From Falsiphaeobacter marinintestinus (GTDB taxonomy: Bacteria > Pseudomonadota > Alphaproteobacteria > Rhodobacterales > Rhodobacteraceae): 64,000 nucleotides of DNA. This document shows positions 1 through 8,459 of this stretch, one piece after another. Each line of letters starts with the position of its first letter. Within the stretch, counting starts at the first letter, position 1. Location of the stretch: the NCBI RefSeq assembly GCF_007923355.1, contig NZ_VOGO01000013.1:30550-94549 (forward strand). Reading direction: 5' to 3'. Under the pieces are notes generated by a model that had not been told where the DNA came from, did no database searches, and saw only the letters and a program-made list of their open reading frames with translations. A program made the translations under genes and the position numbers.

Positions 1-197
1 TTGGTTTCACCTGGGGCTGGCATGACGAAAACGACAAGCGTGGGCCGGACAGCCATGTGACCTTTACAATTCTGCCCGACAGCGGTGGCGCCAAACTGGT
101 CGTGGATCACCGCGATCTGGTCGATGCGGAAATGGCCGCCAGCCACGAACGCGGCTGGGTGTCCAGCCTCAACAGCCTTGCTGCAACAATGACCTGA
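1..197 (+). CDS. SRPBCC / AHSA1-like protein, C-terminal part
   Basis: The window opens inside an ORF in frame 3 that ends with TGA at 195-197. The visible 64 residues contain a WGWHDENDK segment, a strand ending in VTFTILPD, and a C-terminal helix with HERGWVSSLNSLA. This layout is typical of AHSA1-type SRPBCC domains, which form a hydrophobic cavity for small ligands; the ligand is unknown. The gene ends 33 bases before the YciI gene on the same strand, and AHSA1 plus YciI pairs are common in proteobacteria, so the two are probably one operon. The N-terminal half lies outside the window, so the family call is moderate. Confidence 0.6.
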   Translation, partial: GFTWGWHDENDKRGPDSHVTFTILPDSGGAKLVVDHRDLVDAEMAASHERGWVSSLNSLAATMT

Positions 198-230
198 CCA
201 TCACCTTTGCCCCTAAAGGAGGAAACCTGA

Positions 231-545
231 ATGCCCCAGTATATGTTTGCCTATCACGGCGGAAAAACCCCCGAATCGGAAGAAGAAGGCGCAAAAGTCA
301 TGGCCGCCTGGCAGGCCTGGATGGGCGGTATGGGCGATGCCCTGACCATCCCGGGCGCGCCTGTGGGCATGTCCAAAACCATCAGCGCCAGCGGCATCAC
401 GGATGATGGCGGTGCCAACCCGGTGTCCGGGTATTCTGTGATCACCGCCGCCTCGATGGAGGCCGCCTGCGACATGGCCAAAGGCTGCCCGATGGTCGTT
501 GATGGTTCTGGCTCGGTCGAAGTCGCCGAAGTCATGGAAATGTAA
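231..545 (+). CDS. YciI (YCII-related domain) family protein
   Basis: This 104-residue protein starts at an ATG behind a strong AAAGGAGGAAA ribosome site (about 214-224). It opens with MPQYMFAYHGG and ends with a beta strand rich in Val and Glu, as in the ferredoxin-like YCII/DGPF fold. Proteins of this fold are small dimers and some are dehalogenase-like or act beside ECF sigma factors, but no activity can be read from this sequence. It lies directly downstream of the SRPBCC gene in the same direction. The size is normal for the family. Confidence 0.7.
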   Translation: MPQYMFAYHGGKTPESEEEGAKVMAAWQAWMGGMGDALTIPGAPVGMSKTISASGITDDGGANPVSGYSVITAASMEAACDMAKGCPMVVDGSGSVEVAEVMEM

Positions 546-560
546 GCGCAGACCTGCTGC

Positions 561-590
561 TTCTTTCTTGTTTCAAATACCCAAGTTCCG
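561..590. repeat. Degenerate copy of a gene-end repeat
   Basis: The segment TTTCTTGTTTCAAATACCC resembles the right arm of the inverted repeat at 40571-40598 (TTCCTCTTGCTCCAAATATC). It sits between the ends of two convergent genes (YciI stop at 545, asparaginase stop at 627). I see it as a diverged copy of one dispersed intergenic motif. A link to transcript ends is inferred from its position. Confidence 0.4.
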
Positions 591-626
591 GCGTTGGCCG
601 CGCAGAACGCGGCCCGCCGGGTCAGG

Positions 627-1622
627 TCAGACAAATCCCGCAGCCGGACGCACCGACCCGGTTTCGACATCACGTCTGTTGCGGATGGATGTGTTCATTC
701 GCGTGCGTGTCGCCGGATGATCGGGGTCCAGCACACCAAGGCTACACAGGATTGCCGCAATGGCGCATTCGCTGGCCCGCGTCGCTCCATCCGTGATCTT
801 CAGTGCCACACCCAGCTTCTGCTCGGGCAGAATCGCCACGAACACCGCCTCGGCCCCGGTCTTGATCGCCACCTTACCCCCCATCGCCCGCATCAGCTCG
901 GTACAGGCGCGGCCTTCACCGGCGACCAGATCAGGGTGGGCCGTCATCGCATCGACCAGTTGCACGGCCGCCTGGCTTTGCCGGTCAGACCGGTCGCCCG
1001 CACTGGCAAACCATGCCATCGCGCGGGCCAGCCCATGCAGCGAAGTTTGAAAGTTTGGCGCCGAACATCCGTCAGGTGCATAGCCCGGGCTGTCCATGCC
1101 GGTGACGTCTTCGAACGCGGCGCGCACCGATTGCTGCACCGGGTGGTCAATGTCGATGTATTCAGACCCCGCGCCCATATACTGCGACAGGGTCAGGAAC
1201 CCTGCATGCTTGCCTGAACAGTTGTTGTGGACCTGACAGGGGGCTTCATACCCCCGGATCAATGCATCCCGCGCATCGCGGTCGTCGGGTTCCTGCGGGC
1301 CGCAGCGGAAATCGTCATCGCCCAACCCCAGATCGGCCAGCCACCTGTTGACCCGGTCGGTATGGATCGCCGCGCCGTTGTGGGACGCACAGGACAACGC
1401 CAGTTGTTCCTTGGTCAGCCCCTGCCGGGCTGCTGCGCCGGATGTGATCAGCGGCAGCGCCTGAACCATCTTGCACGAGCTGCGCGGGTAAATCAGCGCG
1501 TCGGAATCGCCCCATGCCTGTACGATCTGGCCGGTGTCATCGCAGACAACACCATGCCCAAGATGGACGCTTTCCAGTAAATTTCCGCGCCAAATTTCCG
1601 CCATTGGAATGGGTGATGTCAT
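627..1622 (-). CDS. L-asparaginase II family protein
   Basis: This 331-residue protein matches the asparaginase II type (PF06089, as in Rhizobium etli AnsA) rather than the bacterial type I/II fold. Visible family blocks are PRSSCKMVQALPL near residue 46, SCASHNGAAIHTDRV near 78, and CQVHNNCSGKHAGFL near 130. The conserved Ser, Cys, Lys and His residues of these blocks fit the beta-lactamase-like asparaginase fold. The expected reaction is L-asparagine to L-aspartate plus ammonia in the cytoplasm. There is no signal peptide. It is transcribed away from the IalB gene across a 171-base gap and is probably monocistronic. Whether the physiological substrate is asparagine or another amide is not visible. 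Confidence 0.85.
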   Translation of the reverse strand: MTSPIPMAEIWRGNLLESVHLGHGVVCDDTGQIVQAWGDSDALIYPRSSCKMVQALPLITSGAAARQGLTKEQLALSCASHNGAAIHTDRVNRWLADLGLGDDDFRCGPQEPDDRDARDALIRGYEAPCQVHNNCSGKHAGFLTLSQYMGAGSEYIDIDHPVQQSVRAAFEDVTGMDSPGYAPDGCSAPNFQTSLHGLARAMAWFASAGDRSDRQSQAAVQLVDAMTAHPDLVAGEGRACTELMRAMGGKVAIKTGAEAVFVAILPEQKLGVALKITDGATRASECAIAAILCSLGVLDPDHPATRTRMNTSIRNRRDVETGSVRPAAGFV

Positions 1623-1793
1623 GTCGTTCCCTCACAACTTGGCGAATTCCTGCCAATCGCTCTTTAATCAGAGGCGGAAGTTACGTTAATGTGTGTATGT
1701 CGGCAACCAAAGGATGTGCACAGCAGACGGCTGGGAAAGTCGCGCCGCGCGCTTTTGAAATTGAGGTTTAGATCAGTCTAGGAGGCTGCTCAA

Positions 1794-2324
1794 ATGGGAA
1801 CGCAACTTGCCCGTATCTGCGCGGGCCTGTGCATGGCGGCTTTGGCCACCACTGCATTTGCTCAGGAACAAAGTACCAATCGCGTCGCTGCAAAGACCGA
1901 TTGGAGCGTCTTCGTCGAAGACGATCCGACCGAATGCTGGAGTGTCTCGACGCCAAAAGAGACGGTGAACACCCGTGACGGTCGCGTCGTGGCGGTGAAA
2001 CGCAGTGATATTTTGCTGTTCGTGTTCTATCGGCCCGGGGCCGGTGTTCAGGGGCAGGTCACCTTTACCGGTGGTTATCCTTTCGCACCGGGATCGACCG
2101 TCGGACTGAATATCGGTGGCACCGAATTTGATTTGTTCACCGATGGCGAATGGGCCTGGCCCGAATCGGCTGAGGTCGATGGCAAGATCATCGCGGCGAT
2201 GAAAAAAGGGACTTCTGCGATTCTGACCGCGCGCTCGGCGCGGGGCACGCAGACCAAGGACACGTTTTCGCTGTTGGGTGTGACGGCTGCAATCGAAGAT
2301 GCCGCCAAACGCTGCACCAAGTAA
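1794..2324 (+). CDS. Invasion-associated locus B (IalB) family protein
   Basis: This 176-residue exported protein has a signal peptide ending near TTAFAQ (residue 24). The mature part carries the IalB-type strands: WSVFVEDDPTECWSV, then a KR.DILLFVFYRPGAGV strand, and a Cys close to the C-terminus. IalB proteins are periplasmic beta-sandwich proteins widespread in alphaproteobacteria. The name comes from Bartonella, and in free-living marine relatives no invasion role should be assumed. The start ATG is preceded by AGGAGG (about 1781-1786). A GC-rich hairpin follows the stop. Confidence 0.75.
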   Translation: MGTQLARICAGLCMAALATTAFAQEQSTNRVAAKTDWSVFVEDDPTECWSVSTPKETVNTRDGRVVAVKRSDILLFVFYRPGAGVQGQVTFTGGYPFAPGSTVGLNIGGTEFDLFTDGEWAWPESAEVDGKIIAAMKKGTSAILTARSARGTQTKDTFSLLGVTAAIEDAAKRCTK

Positions 2325-2332
2325 CATAAACA

Positions 2333-2358
2333 GGGCCGAATTCTTTTGATTTCGGCCC
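2333..2358 (+). terminator. Hairpin between the IalB gene and rlmN
   Basis: GGGCCGAA (2333-2340) pairs perfectly with TTCGGCCC (2351-2358) across a T-rich 10-base loop. No uridine run follows, so it may be a weak terminator or an attenuator between the IalB gene and rlmN rather than a classic intrinsic terminator. Confidence 0.4.
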
Positions 2359-2405
2359 GGCATCCTATATAGAGGCACATCCCTGACTTGCCGGATGACC
2401 CTGCT

Positions 2406-3593
2406 ATGACTGCCACCGCGCCGATCACTCAAGATGTTATGACCTTTCCCCGGAAATTGCCCGAGGGGCCGGTCAACCTTATCGGGCTGACCCGTGATCA
2501 GATGCGTGATGCGTTGATCGCGCATGGTACACCCGAAAAACAGGCCAGGATGCGGGTCAACCAGATCTGGCAGTGGATCTATCAGTGGGGCAAACGCGAC
2601 TTCGCTGACATGACCAATCTGGCCAAGGCGTATCGCGCCGATCTGGCCGAGAATTTCGTTCTCGAAATCCCTGAACTGGTCACCCGTCAGGTGTCCGAGG
2701 ATGGCACCCGCAAATATCTGGTGCGCATCGCCGGCGGTCACGAGGTCGAGGTGGTGTACATCCCCGAGGACGGTCGTGGCACGTTGTGCGTGTCATCTCA
2801 GGTCGGCTGCACACTGACCTGTTCGTTCTGCCATACAGGTACACAGAAACTGGTGCGCAACCTGACAGCGGCAGAGATCATCGGTCAGGTGATGATGGCG
2901 CGGGACGATCTGGGCGAATGGCCGGTGCCGGGTGAGAAGAATGTTGAAACACGGTTGTTGTCCAACATCGTTCTGATGGGCATGGGCGAACCGCTGTATA
3001 ACTTCGACAATGTGCGCGACGCGATGAAGATCGCGATGGACCCCGAAGGCATCCAGCTGTCGCGCCGCCGCATCACCCTGTCGACCAGCGGCGTGGTGCC
3101 TGAAATTGCCCGCACCGCCGACGAGATCGGCTGCCAACTGGCGATTTCTTTCCATGCCACAACTGATGACATCCGCGACAAGCTGGTGCCGATCAACAAG
3201 AAATGGAACATCGAAGCACTGCTGAACGCGCTGGCCAATTATCCCAAAGTCTCCAATTCCGAGCGGATAACGTTTGAATACGTGATGCTGGCCGGGGTCA
3301 ATGACAGCGATGCCGATGCGCACCGTCTGATCAAGCTGATCCGCGACTATAACATCCCGGCCAAAATCAACCTGATCCCGTTCAACGAATGGCCCGGCGC
3401 GCCGTACAAACGCAGCTCGAACAACCGCATCCGTGCCTTTGCAGATATCGTCTATGAGGCCGGATATGCCTCGCCTGTCCGCAAACCACGCGGCGAAGAC
3501 ATCATGGCTGCCTGCGGTCAGTTGAAATCGGCCACCGAACGCGCCCGCAAGTCGCGCCGTCAGATTGAGGCAGAGGCAGGGGTGCGTAACTAA
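2406..3593 (+). CDS. rlmN: 23S rRNA (adenine-2503-C2)/tRNA methyltransferase RlmN
   Basis: RlmN is a radical-SAM enzyme that methylates C2 of A2503 in 23S rRNA and of A37 in some tRNAs. From the ATG at 2406 the protein is 395 residues. The 4Fe-4S binding motif C-x3-C-x2-C is visible at about C135, C139 and C142 (CTLTCSFC), and the [12 protein letters not shown] block follows. The C-terminal [12 protein letters not shown] segment supplies the Cys that forms the methylene intermediate. A TTG at 2388 could extend it by six residues; ATG is preferred. Length and motifs are normal for the family. Confidence 0.95.
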   Translation: MTATAPITQDVMTFPRKLPEGPVNLIGLTRDQMRDALIAHGTPEKQARMRVNQIWQWIYQWGKRDFADMTNLAKAYRADLAENFVLEIPELVTRQVSEDGTRKYLVRIAGGHEVEVVYIPEDGRGTLCVSSQVGCTLTCSFCHTGTQKLVRNLTAAEIIGQVMMARDDLGEWPVPGEKNVETRLLSNIVLMGMGEPLYNFDNVRDAMKIAMDPEGIQLSRRRITLSTSGVVPEIARTADEIGCQLAISFHATTDDIRDKLVPINKKWNIEALLNALANYPKVSNSERITFEYVMLAGVNDSDADAHRLIKLIRDYNIPAKINLIPFNEWPGAPYKRSSNNRIRAFADIVYEAGYASPVRKPRGEDIMAACGQLKSATERARKSRRQIEAEAGVRN

Positions 3594-3723
3594 CCACCCG
3601 GATCTAACGCAGATCGGCTGCGGCCGAAGGGCAACCTATTGATGAAATTTTCTTGATAGAGTGACGCGCTGAAGATTAGGCTTGTTGCATTGACTATTTT
3701 GGACATTTGCAACGAGGTTTTTC

Positions 3724-5010
3724 ATGGCCCTTATTTCATTTATCGACGTTCAGCTGACTCTGCCTCCAACCGTGTTATTCGATCCAAGCACTCAGGCGGG
3801 CGATACGATCTTTGTTTCGGCCGGCTCGACACTGGTGGCACAGACGGCTTCGCCTGTGCCGTTCTCGATGTTCAATATGTTCCATGATGATCTGACATAC
3901 CTTCTGAATGGCGAGACTTTTGGAAGTTTGTCTGCATACGCTGACAACCTTAGCATCATCATCGGCGAAACCGGTTATCATACGGAAGATTTGTATATGG
4001 CTCTTGGTCAGTTGTCGCTGACCAACCACGGCACAATGCAGGCGACCAGCAATTCCCTGATTCAAAAGTTCACGGACCCGGCGCTGAGCAATACGTTGAC
4101 CATCTATAACACTGGGAACATGTATGGCGTCGCGAACGGAGAGTATCCCGGCAAAGGCCTGATTGACTCTGCCGCCTTGCACACAGTGATTACCAATTTC
4201 GGGTTCATTGGCGGCACAGATCTGGCGATTCACACCTATGACACGGCCAGTGATGATGGCGACACGTTTATCGAAAACTACGGCATTATTGATGGAGATG
4301 TCGACGTGAACACGTCGACCGATGACCGCATCGAGAATTACGGCTCGATTCTGGGCGATGTGTCCATGGGGGACGGTAATGACGTCTATCGCGGCAGCGG
4401 AGAGGTCACAGGCACGATCAACGGTGATAACGGCAATGACACAATTCTGGGCGGTGCTGGTGGCGATGAGATTCTGGGCGGCTTTGGTATTGACCGGCTG
4501 AACGGGCGCGGAGGAGACGACGTCATTGATGGTGGATCTCAGAACGACGTGATCCATGGAAACGCTGGTGATGACAACATCATTGGCGGCGGCGGGCAGG
4601 ACAATTTGTTCGGCGACGCGGGCGATGACACGATGGACGGCGGGTTTGGCAATGACACGATGCTTGGCGGTGCCGGTCGCGACTCGATGAATGGTGGCGG
4701 TGGCAACGACCGCCTGACCGGAGGTCTGGGCGATGACGATCTGACCGGGGGCGCTGGAAATGACACCTTTGTCATGACCCGCCATTCGGGGAACGACACG
4801 ATTACTGATTTTGCCGATGGCGCGGATCGGATCGATATTTCGGCCTTCGGGATCCTGATTGGCGACTTTGCCACCGAAGTGGCACCGGGCCTGTCAGGGA
4901 TCCCTGGGGGATCGACCCTTTTGGACCTGTCGGCATTAGGCGGCACCGGCAGCGTGGTGATCGAAGGCGTAGCCTTGGCTGACATCACCGCAGCGGATTT
5001 CATTTTCTGA
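3724..5010 (+). CDS. RTX (hemolysin-type calcium-binding repeat) protein
   Basis: This 428-residue protein has no N-terminal signal peptide, as expected for type I secretion substrates. Residues about 1-230 are a beta-rich region with recurring Asn-Tyr/Phe-Gly segments (ENYGIIDGD, ENYGSILGD), suggesting beta-helix turns. From about 233 to 355 there are roughly twelve GGxGxDxxx nonapeptides of the calcium-binding beta-roll. The last 60 residues (NDTITDFADGADRIDIS onward, ending in ADFIF) form the usual C-terminal block read by the ABC exporter. No type I secretion genes are next to it, so the exporter must be elsewhere. A weak AACGAGG ribosome site precedes the start. The biological activity is unknown. 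Confidence 0.85.
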   Translation: MALISFIDVQLTLPPTVLFDPSTQAGDTIFVSAGSTLVAQTASPVPFSMFNMFHDDLTYLLNGETFGSLSAYADNLSIIIGETGYHTEDLYMALGQLSLTNHGTMQATSNSLIQKFTDPALSNTLTIYNTGNMYGVANGEYPGKGLIDSAALHTVITNFGFIGGTDLAIHTYDTASDDGDTFIENYGIIDGDVDVNTSTDDRIENYGSILGDVSMGDGNDVYRGSGEVTGTINGDNGNDTILGGAGGDEILGGFGIDRLNGRGGDDVIDGGSQNDVIHGNAGDDNIIGGGGQDNLFGDAGDDTMDGGFGNDTMLGGAGRDSMNGGGGNDRLTGGLGDDDLTGGAGNDTFVMTRHSGNDTITDFADGADRIDISAFGILIGDFATEVAPGLSGIPGGSTLLDLSALGGTGSVVIEGVALADITAADFIF

Positions 5011-5166
5011 TCGAAACTATGGGCATGCCATGTGCAGTTCGTGCTGCACGGGGCAAGAATGCTTGAGCTCTGATACCGCGACCCAAGTCTTGAGGTGATC
5101 TGCTTAACAAATCAGTCTATCGTTACAGCAACCCGCAACCCGGTTCTGACTGAAAAGGGGACCACA

Positions 5167-5553
5167 TTGAAAAAACACGCTCTGTCCGCACTTGTGCATC
5201 TTATCGGCAATTCGGTTGGTCTGCTTCTGGCGGTTCTTCTTCTGCCCGGCTTTTCGATTGATTTCGGGGCTTTCATCATCGTTGTGCTGTTGTTCACTGT
5301 GGTTGAGGTGGCCGCCTTGCCACTGCTGCGCAAGCTGTCGGAAAAGAACATTCCCCAACTTATGGGCGGCATTTCTCTCGCCACCACGTTTGTCGGGTTG
5401 ATGGTGACCAATTTGCTGGTGCCACGGTTTACCATCGGGGGCATATCGAACTTGCTGGCCTCGACCCTGCTGGTCTGGCTCGGGGCGTTGATCGCCGGGG
5501 TTTTGTTGACGCATTACGTCTTTCCCAGCCTCAAGGCGTCCGCGACGAAGTAA
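5167..5553 (+). CDS. Small membrane protein, phage-holin-4-like (PF04020 type)
   Basis: A TTG at 5167 preceded by AAAAGGGG (about 5154-5160) is the best start and gives 128 residues beginning LKKHALSALVHLIGN. Four hydrophobic segments are visible: around residues 8-24 with LLPGF, 28-50, 68-90 and 95-120. The HLIGNSVGLLLAVLLLPGF pattern is typical of the 4-TM family named phage holin superfamily IV, which is mostly a housekeeping membrane family of unknown role rather than a lysis protein. No endolysin or phage gene is nearby. A GTG at 5095 would add 24 poorly hydrophobic residues and is less likely. Confidence 0.6.
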   Translation: MKKHALSALVHLIGNSVGLLLAVLLLPGFSIDFGAFIIVVLLFTVVEVAALPLLRKLSEKNIPQLMGGISLATTFVGLMVTNLLVPRFTIGGISNLLASTLLVWLGALIAGVLLTHYVFPSLKASATK

Positions 5554-5564
5554 CAGCTGTGCCG

Positions 5565-6497
5565 TTAGGCGCTGAGGTTTGACGGGCGATACAGGCGTCG
5601 CATCAGCATGGGCGTCAGGTACATCGGGATCTGGTAACAGCCGATGAACACCATGATCGGTTCAGTCACCGCAAGCGGCAGCGAGATCAGGAACAGGGCA
5701 ATGTTGCGGTTCCCCGAGATGATCGACACCGACACAGCCTCGTCCCGGGGCAGTCGGTCGCGCGTGGCGCGATAGGTTAGCGTCTGCAGGCCAAGATTAG
5801 CCGCGCAGGCGATTGCCAGCCAAAAGATCAGGGTTGTGGGCGATGTCAGCGCGACCTCCCTGACGGCAGGCATCAATCCGATAACGAAGGCGGACAGGGC
5901 AAGCGCCGACGCGCCCTCCATGCTGCGTAAGGTTTCGGCCGAGGGCTTGGGAAACAACATGCGGCGCGTTGCTATGGCGGCAAGCGAGACGACGACAACC
6001 GTCGCCAACAGACGAAGCGCGGCAAAAATCACCGTCCGGCTGTCTTCTATGGTTGGTAACAGCCACAGGATCGGCGTGACAGTCAGCGGCAACAGCAAGG
6101 TTCCGGTCACCATCAGCCGCATCGCGACGCCGGGTTGAACGCCCATCATCATGGAAATGTTCGGGCTGCCGACGATGGATGGGGCGGCTGTCATCAGGAC
6201 CAGCGCCAACACGATGGGCGAATGTTGCCAGCCGGCGATAAACGCGGTGCACAGGATCAGCATTGGCAGACCGAATTGCAGAACTGCGACGGTCAGGGCG
6301 ACGGTGGGCAGCTTGCCAAGGGATCCCAGAACCGAAGACGGCTCCATCCTGAGGACCGAGACGAACAGCAGCAGGACGACCATTTCCCGCGTGAACGGGC
6401 GCATGGCATCGGCCAGTGGCGGCGCGAACAAGCCCAGCAGAAGACCGCCCACCAGAACCATCGGTCCATGGCGGGCCGCCAGCGCGAGGGGGTTCAT
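5565..6497 (-). CDS. Bile acid:sodium symporter (BASS)-like transporter
   Basis: This 310-residue integral membrane protein has about nine to ten hydrophobic segments. The GSPNISMMMG segment near residue 108 and the SGNRNIALFL segment near 265 fit the discontinuous-helix crossover motifs of BASS/ArsB-like carriers. It starts three bases after the DctM stop and is the last gene of a leftward operon with the TRAP genes, the DadA-like oxidase and the enolase-superfamily enzyme. A second, unrelated carrier in a TRAP operon suggests export of a product or uptake of a related organic anion. The substrate is not readable from the sequence. Confidence 0.7.
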   Translation of the reverse strand: MNPLALAARHGPMVLVGGLLLGLFAPPLADAMRPFTREMVVLLLFVSVLRMEPSSVLGSLGKLPTVALTVAVLQFGLPMLILCTAFIAGWQHSPIVLALVLMTAAPSIVGSPNISMMMGVQPGVAMRLMVTGTLLLPLTVTPILWLLPTIEDSRTVIFAALRLLATVVVVSLAAIATRRMLFPKPSAETLRSMEGASALALSAFVIGLMPAVREVALTSPTTLIFWLAIACAANLGLQTLTYRATRDRLPRDEAVSVSIISGNRNIALFLISLPLAVTEPIMVFIGCYQIPMYLTPMLMRRLYRPSNLSA

Positions 6498-6500
6498 AGG

Positions 6501-7811
6501 TCAGCCGGGCCCTTGCCGTATGTTGTTGGGCAGCCATGTGGCCAGTTCCGGAAAGGTGATCAGCACGAACACCATCAGCACCATGATCAGGAACATCGGA
6601 AACCCGGCGCGCGCGATAAAACCCATCTCATGCTGGGTCATGCCTTGCAGAACAAACAGGTTAAAGCCGATCGGCGGCGTGATTTGGGCCATCTCGACGA
6701 CCACGACGATGAAGATGCCGAACCAGATCAGATCAATCCCGGCCTCGCGCACCATCGGTTCGACGACTGCCATGGTCAGCACCACGGATGAAATCCCGTC
6801 AAGGAACATGCCCAGAATGATGTAGAACACCAAAAGCACCATCAACAGTTCGAACCGGGTCAGCTCCATCCCTGCTATCAGATCGGCCAGACCACGCGGC
6901 AGCCCGGTAAAGCCCATCGATAGAGACAGGAACGCCGCGCCCGCCAGGATCAGCGCGATCATCGCGCTGGTCCGGGTCGCGCCCATCAGGCTTTCTGTGA
7001 AGGTCTTCCAGGACAGCGACCCTTGGGTGGCCGCCAGAACCAGCCCGCCGATCACACCAAAGGCGGCGGCTTCGGTTGCGGTGGCATAGCCCAGGTACAT
7101 TGACCCGATGACCACAAGGATCAGGCAGAACACCGGGATCAGGAAGCGGGAGTTCGCTACCTTCTCCCCAAAGCTCATCGGAGGTTCGGGGTCAGGGTTC
7201 CAGGATTTGGACACCCGGCTGCTGATCGCCACAAAGGCCATGAACATCGCGGCGAGCACCAAGCCGGGCATGATGCCCGCAAAGAATAGCTTCGAGATAC
7301 TTTCGTTGATCGTCACACCATAGACGATCAGAGTCAGCGAGGGCGGGATCATCAGGCCCAGCGTGGCCGCACCGGCCAGCGTTCCGATGATCATCGGTTC
7401 GGGATAGTTGCGCTTGCGCAGTTCCGGGATCGACATTTTGCCCACGGTCGTCAGCGTGGCGGCAGATGAGCCCGAGACAGCAGCGAACACAGTGCAGCCG
7501 ACGATATTTGTGTGGACCAACCCGCCGGGCAGCCCCGCCATCCACGGCGACAGACCCTTGAACATGTCTTCGGATAATCGGGTTCGGTACAGGATTTCGC
7601 CCATCCAGATGAACAGCGGCAAGGCGGTCAGCGTCCACGAGGACGAGGACGACCAGATCGTGGTCAGCATCACGTCGCCGACGGGGCGCGAGGTGAACAG
7701 CTCCATCCCGACCCAGGCGACACCCATCAGGGCAAGTCCGATCCAGACCCCGGTGCCCAACAGCAGGAAAAGGACAAAGAGGAACAGAATGATGATTGAA
7801 AGGTCTTCCAT
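6501..7811 (-). CDS. dctM: TRAP transporter large permease, DctM type (cluster 1)
   Basis: This 436-residue, 11-12 TM protein is the ion-coupled transport subunit of a tripartite TRAP system. Family blocks visible include the N-terminal LLLGTGVWIGLALMGVAW, the GCTVFAAVSGSSAAT motif, and PPSLTLIVYGV, and the C-terminal TPPIGFNLFVLQG. It follows dctQ by five bases and precedes the BASS-like gene by three, so all are cotranscribed leftward. The substrate is set by the DctP protein. Neighbouring enzymes point to an amino acid, hydroxyproline-like or other carboxylate ligand, which is inference. Confidence 0.9.
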   Translation of the reverse strand: MEDLSIIILFLFVLFLLLGTGVWIGLALMGVAWVGMELFTSRPVGDVMLTTIWSSSSSWTLTALPLFIWMGEILYRTRLSEDMFKGLSPWMAGLPGGLVHTNIVGCTVFAAVSGSSAATLTTVGKMSIPELRKRNYPEPMIIGTLAGAATLGLMIPPSLTLIVYGVTINESISKLFFAGIMPGLVLAAMFMAFVAISSRVSKSWNPDPEPPMSFGEKVANSRFLIPVFCLILVVIGSMYLGYATATEAAAFGVIGGLVLAATQGSLSWKTFTESLMGATRTSAMIALILAGAAFLSLSMGFTGLPRGLADLIAGMELTRFELLMVLLVFYIILGMFLDGISSVVLTMAVVEPMVREAGIDLIWFGIFIVVVVEMAQITPPIGFNLFVLQGMTQHEMGFIARAGFPMFLIMVLMVFVLITFPELATWLPNNIRQGPG

Positions 7812-7816
7812 CGTGT

Positions 7817-8350
7817 CTACTCCCCAAAGCTCTGATCGACCAGATCGCGCTTGATCCGGTGGTCACCGGAAAACAGAACGTGGATCAGGTGATCGGTCAG
7901 CGCGATGGCCAGGATGGTGGCGCCCAGCAGGACAAAACTTTGCGGGATCCACAGTGCGGTACGGTCCTGACCCTGGCTGATGTCGTTGAATTTCCACGAC
8001 CAGTAGACGAATTTCTGCCCGTAGTAGACAAAATACCACGCGATGGCGGTGCCGACCGCAAAGCACCATGTTTCCAATACGCGTCGCGTGACAGGTCCGA
8101 CCGCATTGATCAGGATCGACACCCGGATGTGGCTGCCATGGTTCAGCGCGTTGGCAAAGGCCAGAAAGGATGCGGCGGCCATGAAGTACCCGGCATATTC
8201 CGGGATTCCCGGCGCGACTTCACCGGTCCAGCGGGCCAGCATCTGCAACACGATCAGAACAAGGATCATGATCAGGCAGAGCGCGGCAAGCACGCCAGAG
8301 GCAAAGTAAAGAAAGTCGAGTCCTGAGCGAATGGCCTTGAGCACGCGCAT
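7817..8350 (-). CDS. dctQ: TRAP transporter small permease, DctQ type (cluster 1)
   Basis: The ATG at 8350 (MRVLKAIRSG) gives 177 residues with four TM segments: about 13-35, 50-70, 88-108 and 132-152. DctQ pairs with DctM in the inner membrane and docks the periplasmic binding protein. A longer reading from 8413 would run through the GC-rich hairpin at 8384-8407 and lacks a TM character, so it is rejected. The Trp-rich WYFVYYGQKFVYWSWKF stretch is usual for this family. Confidence 0.85.
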   Translation of the reverse strand: MRVLKAIRSGLDFLYFASGVLAALCLIMILVLIVLQMLARWTGEVAPGIPEYAGYFMAAASFLAFANALNHGSHIRVSILINAVGPVTRRVLETWCFAVGTAIAWYFVYYGQKFVYWSWKFNDISQGQDRTALWIPQSFVLLGATILAIALTDHLIHVLFSGDHRIKRDLVDQSFGE

Positions 8351-8383
8351 ACTGTTCCCCGGATTATTGTTCGTTATGGCGCA

Positions 8384-8407
8384 CCGCCCCGGGGTGCCCC
8401 GGGGCGG
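8384..8407 (-). promoter_or_regulatory. Strong stem-loop between dctP and dctQ
   Basis: CCGCCCCGGGG and CCCCGGGGCGG form a perfect 11-base inverted repeat with a two-base loop in the sequence. The stem lies between the dctP stop and the dctQ start in the direction of transcription. No T run follows, so it more likely protects the 3' end of the dctP message or attenuates the permease genes, giving more binding protein than permease. That role is known for other transporter operons and is inferred here. Confidence 0.6.
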
Positions 8408-8459
8408 CGTCATGATCCGTCAGAGGTCAGCTGTGAAACCGACATTCCAACGGGTCGCG

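Noticed and set aside
5032..5049. GTGCAG/CTGCAC hairpin after the RTX gene as a terminator
   Set aside because: Only six pairs and no T run follows; too weak to list as a terminator.
5167..5553. Prophage or lysis cassette suggested by the holin-like protein
   Set aside because: No endolysin, spanin, integrase or other phage gene is near, and this family is common outside phages.
6135..6825. Long plus-strand ORFs across the BASS and DctM genes
   Set aside because: They are antisense shadows in GC-rich coding DNA with low-complexity His/Gln/Arg composition.
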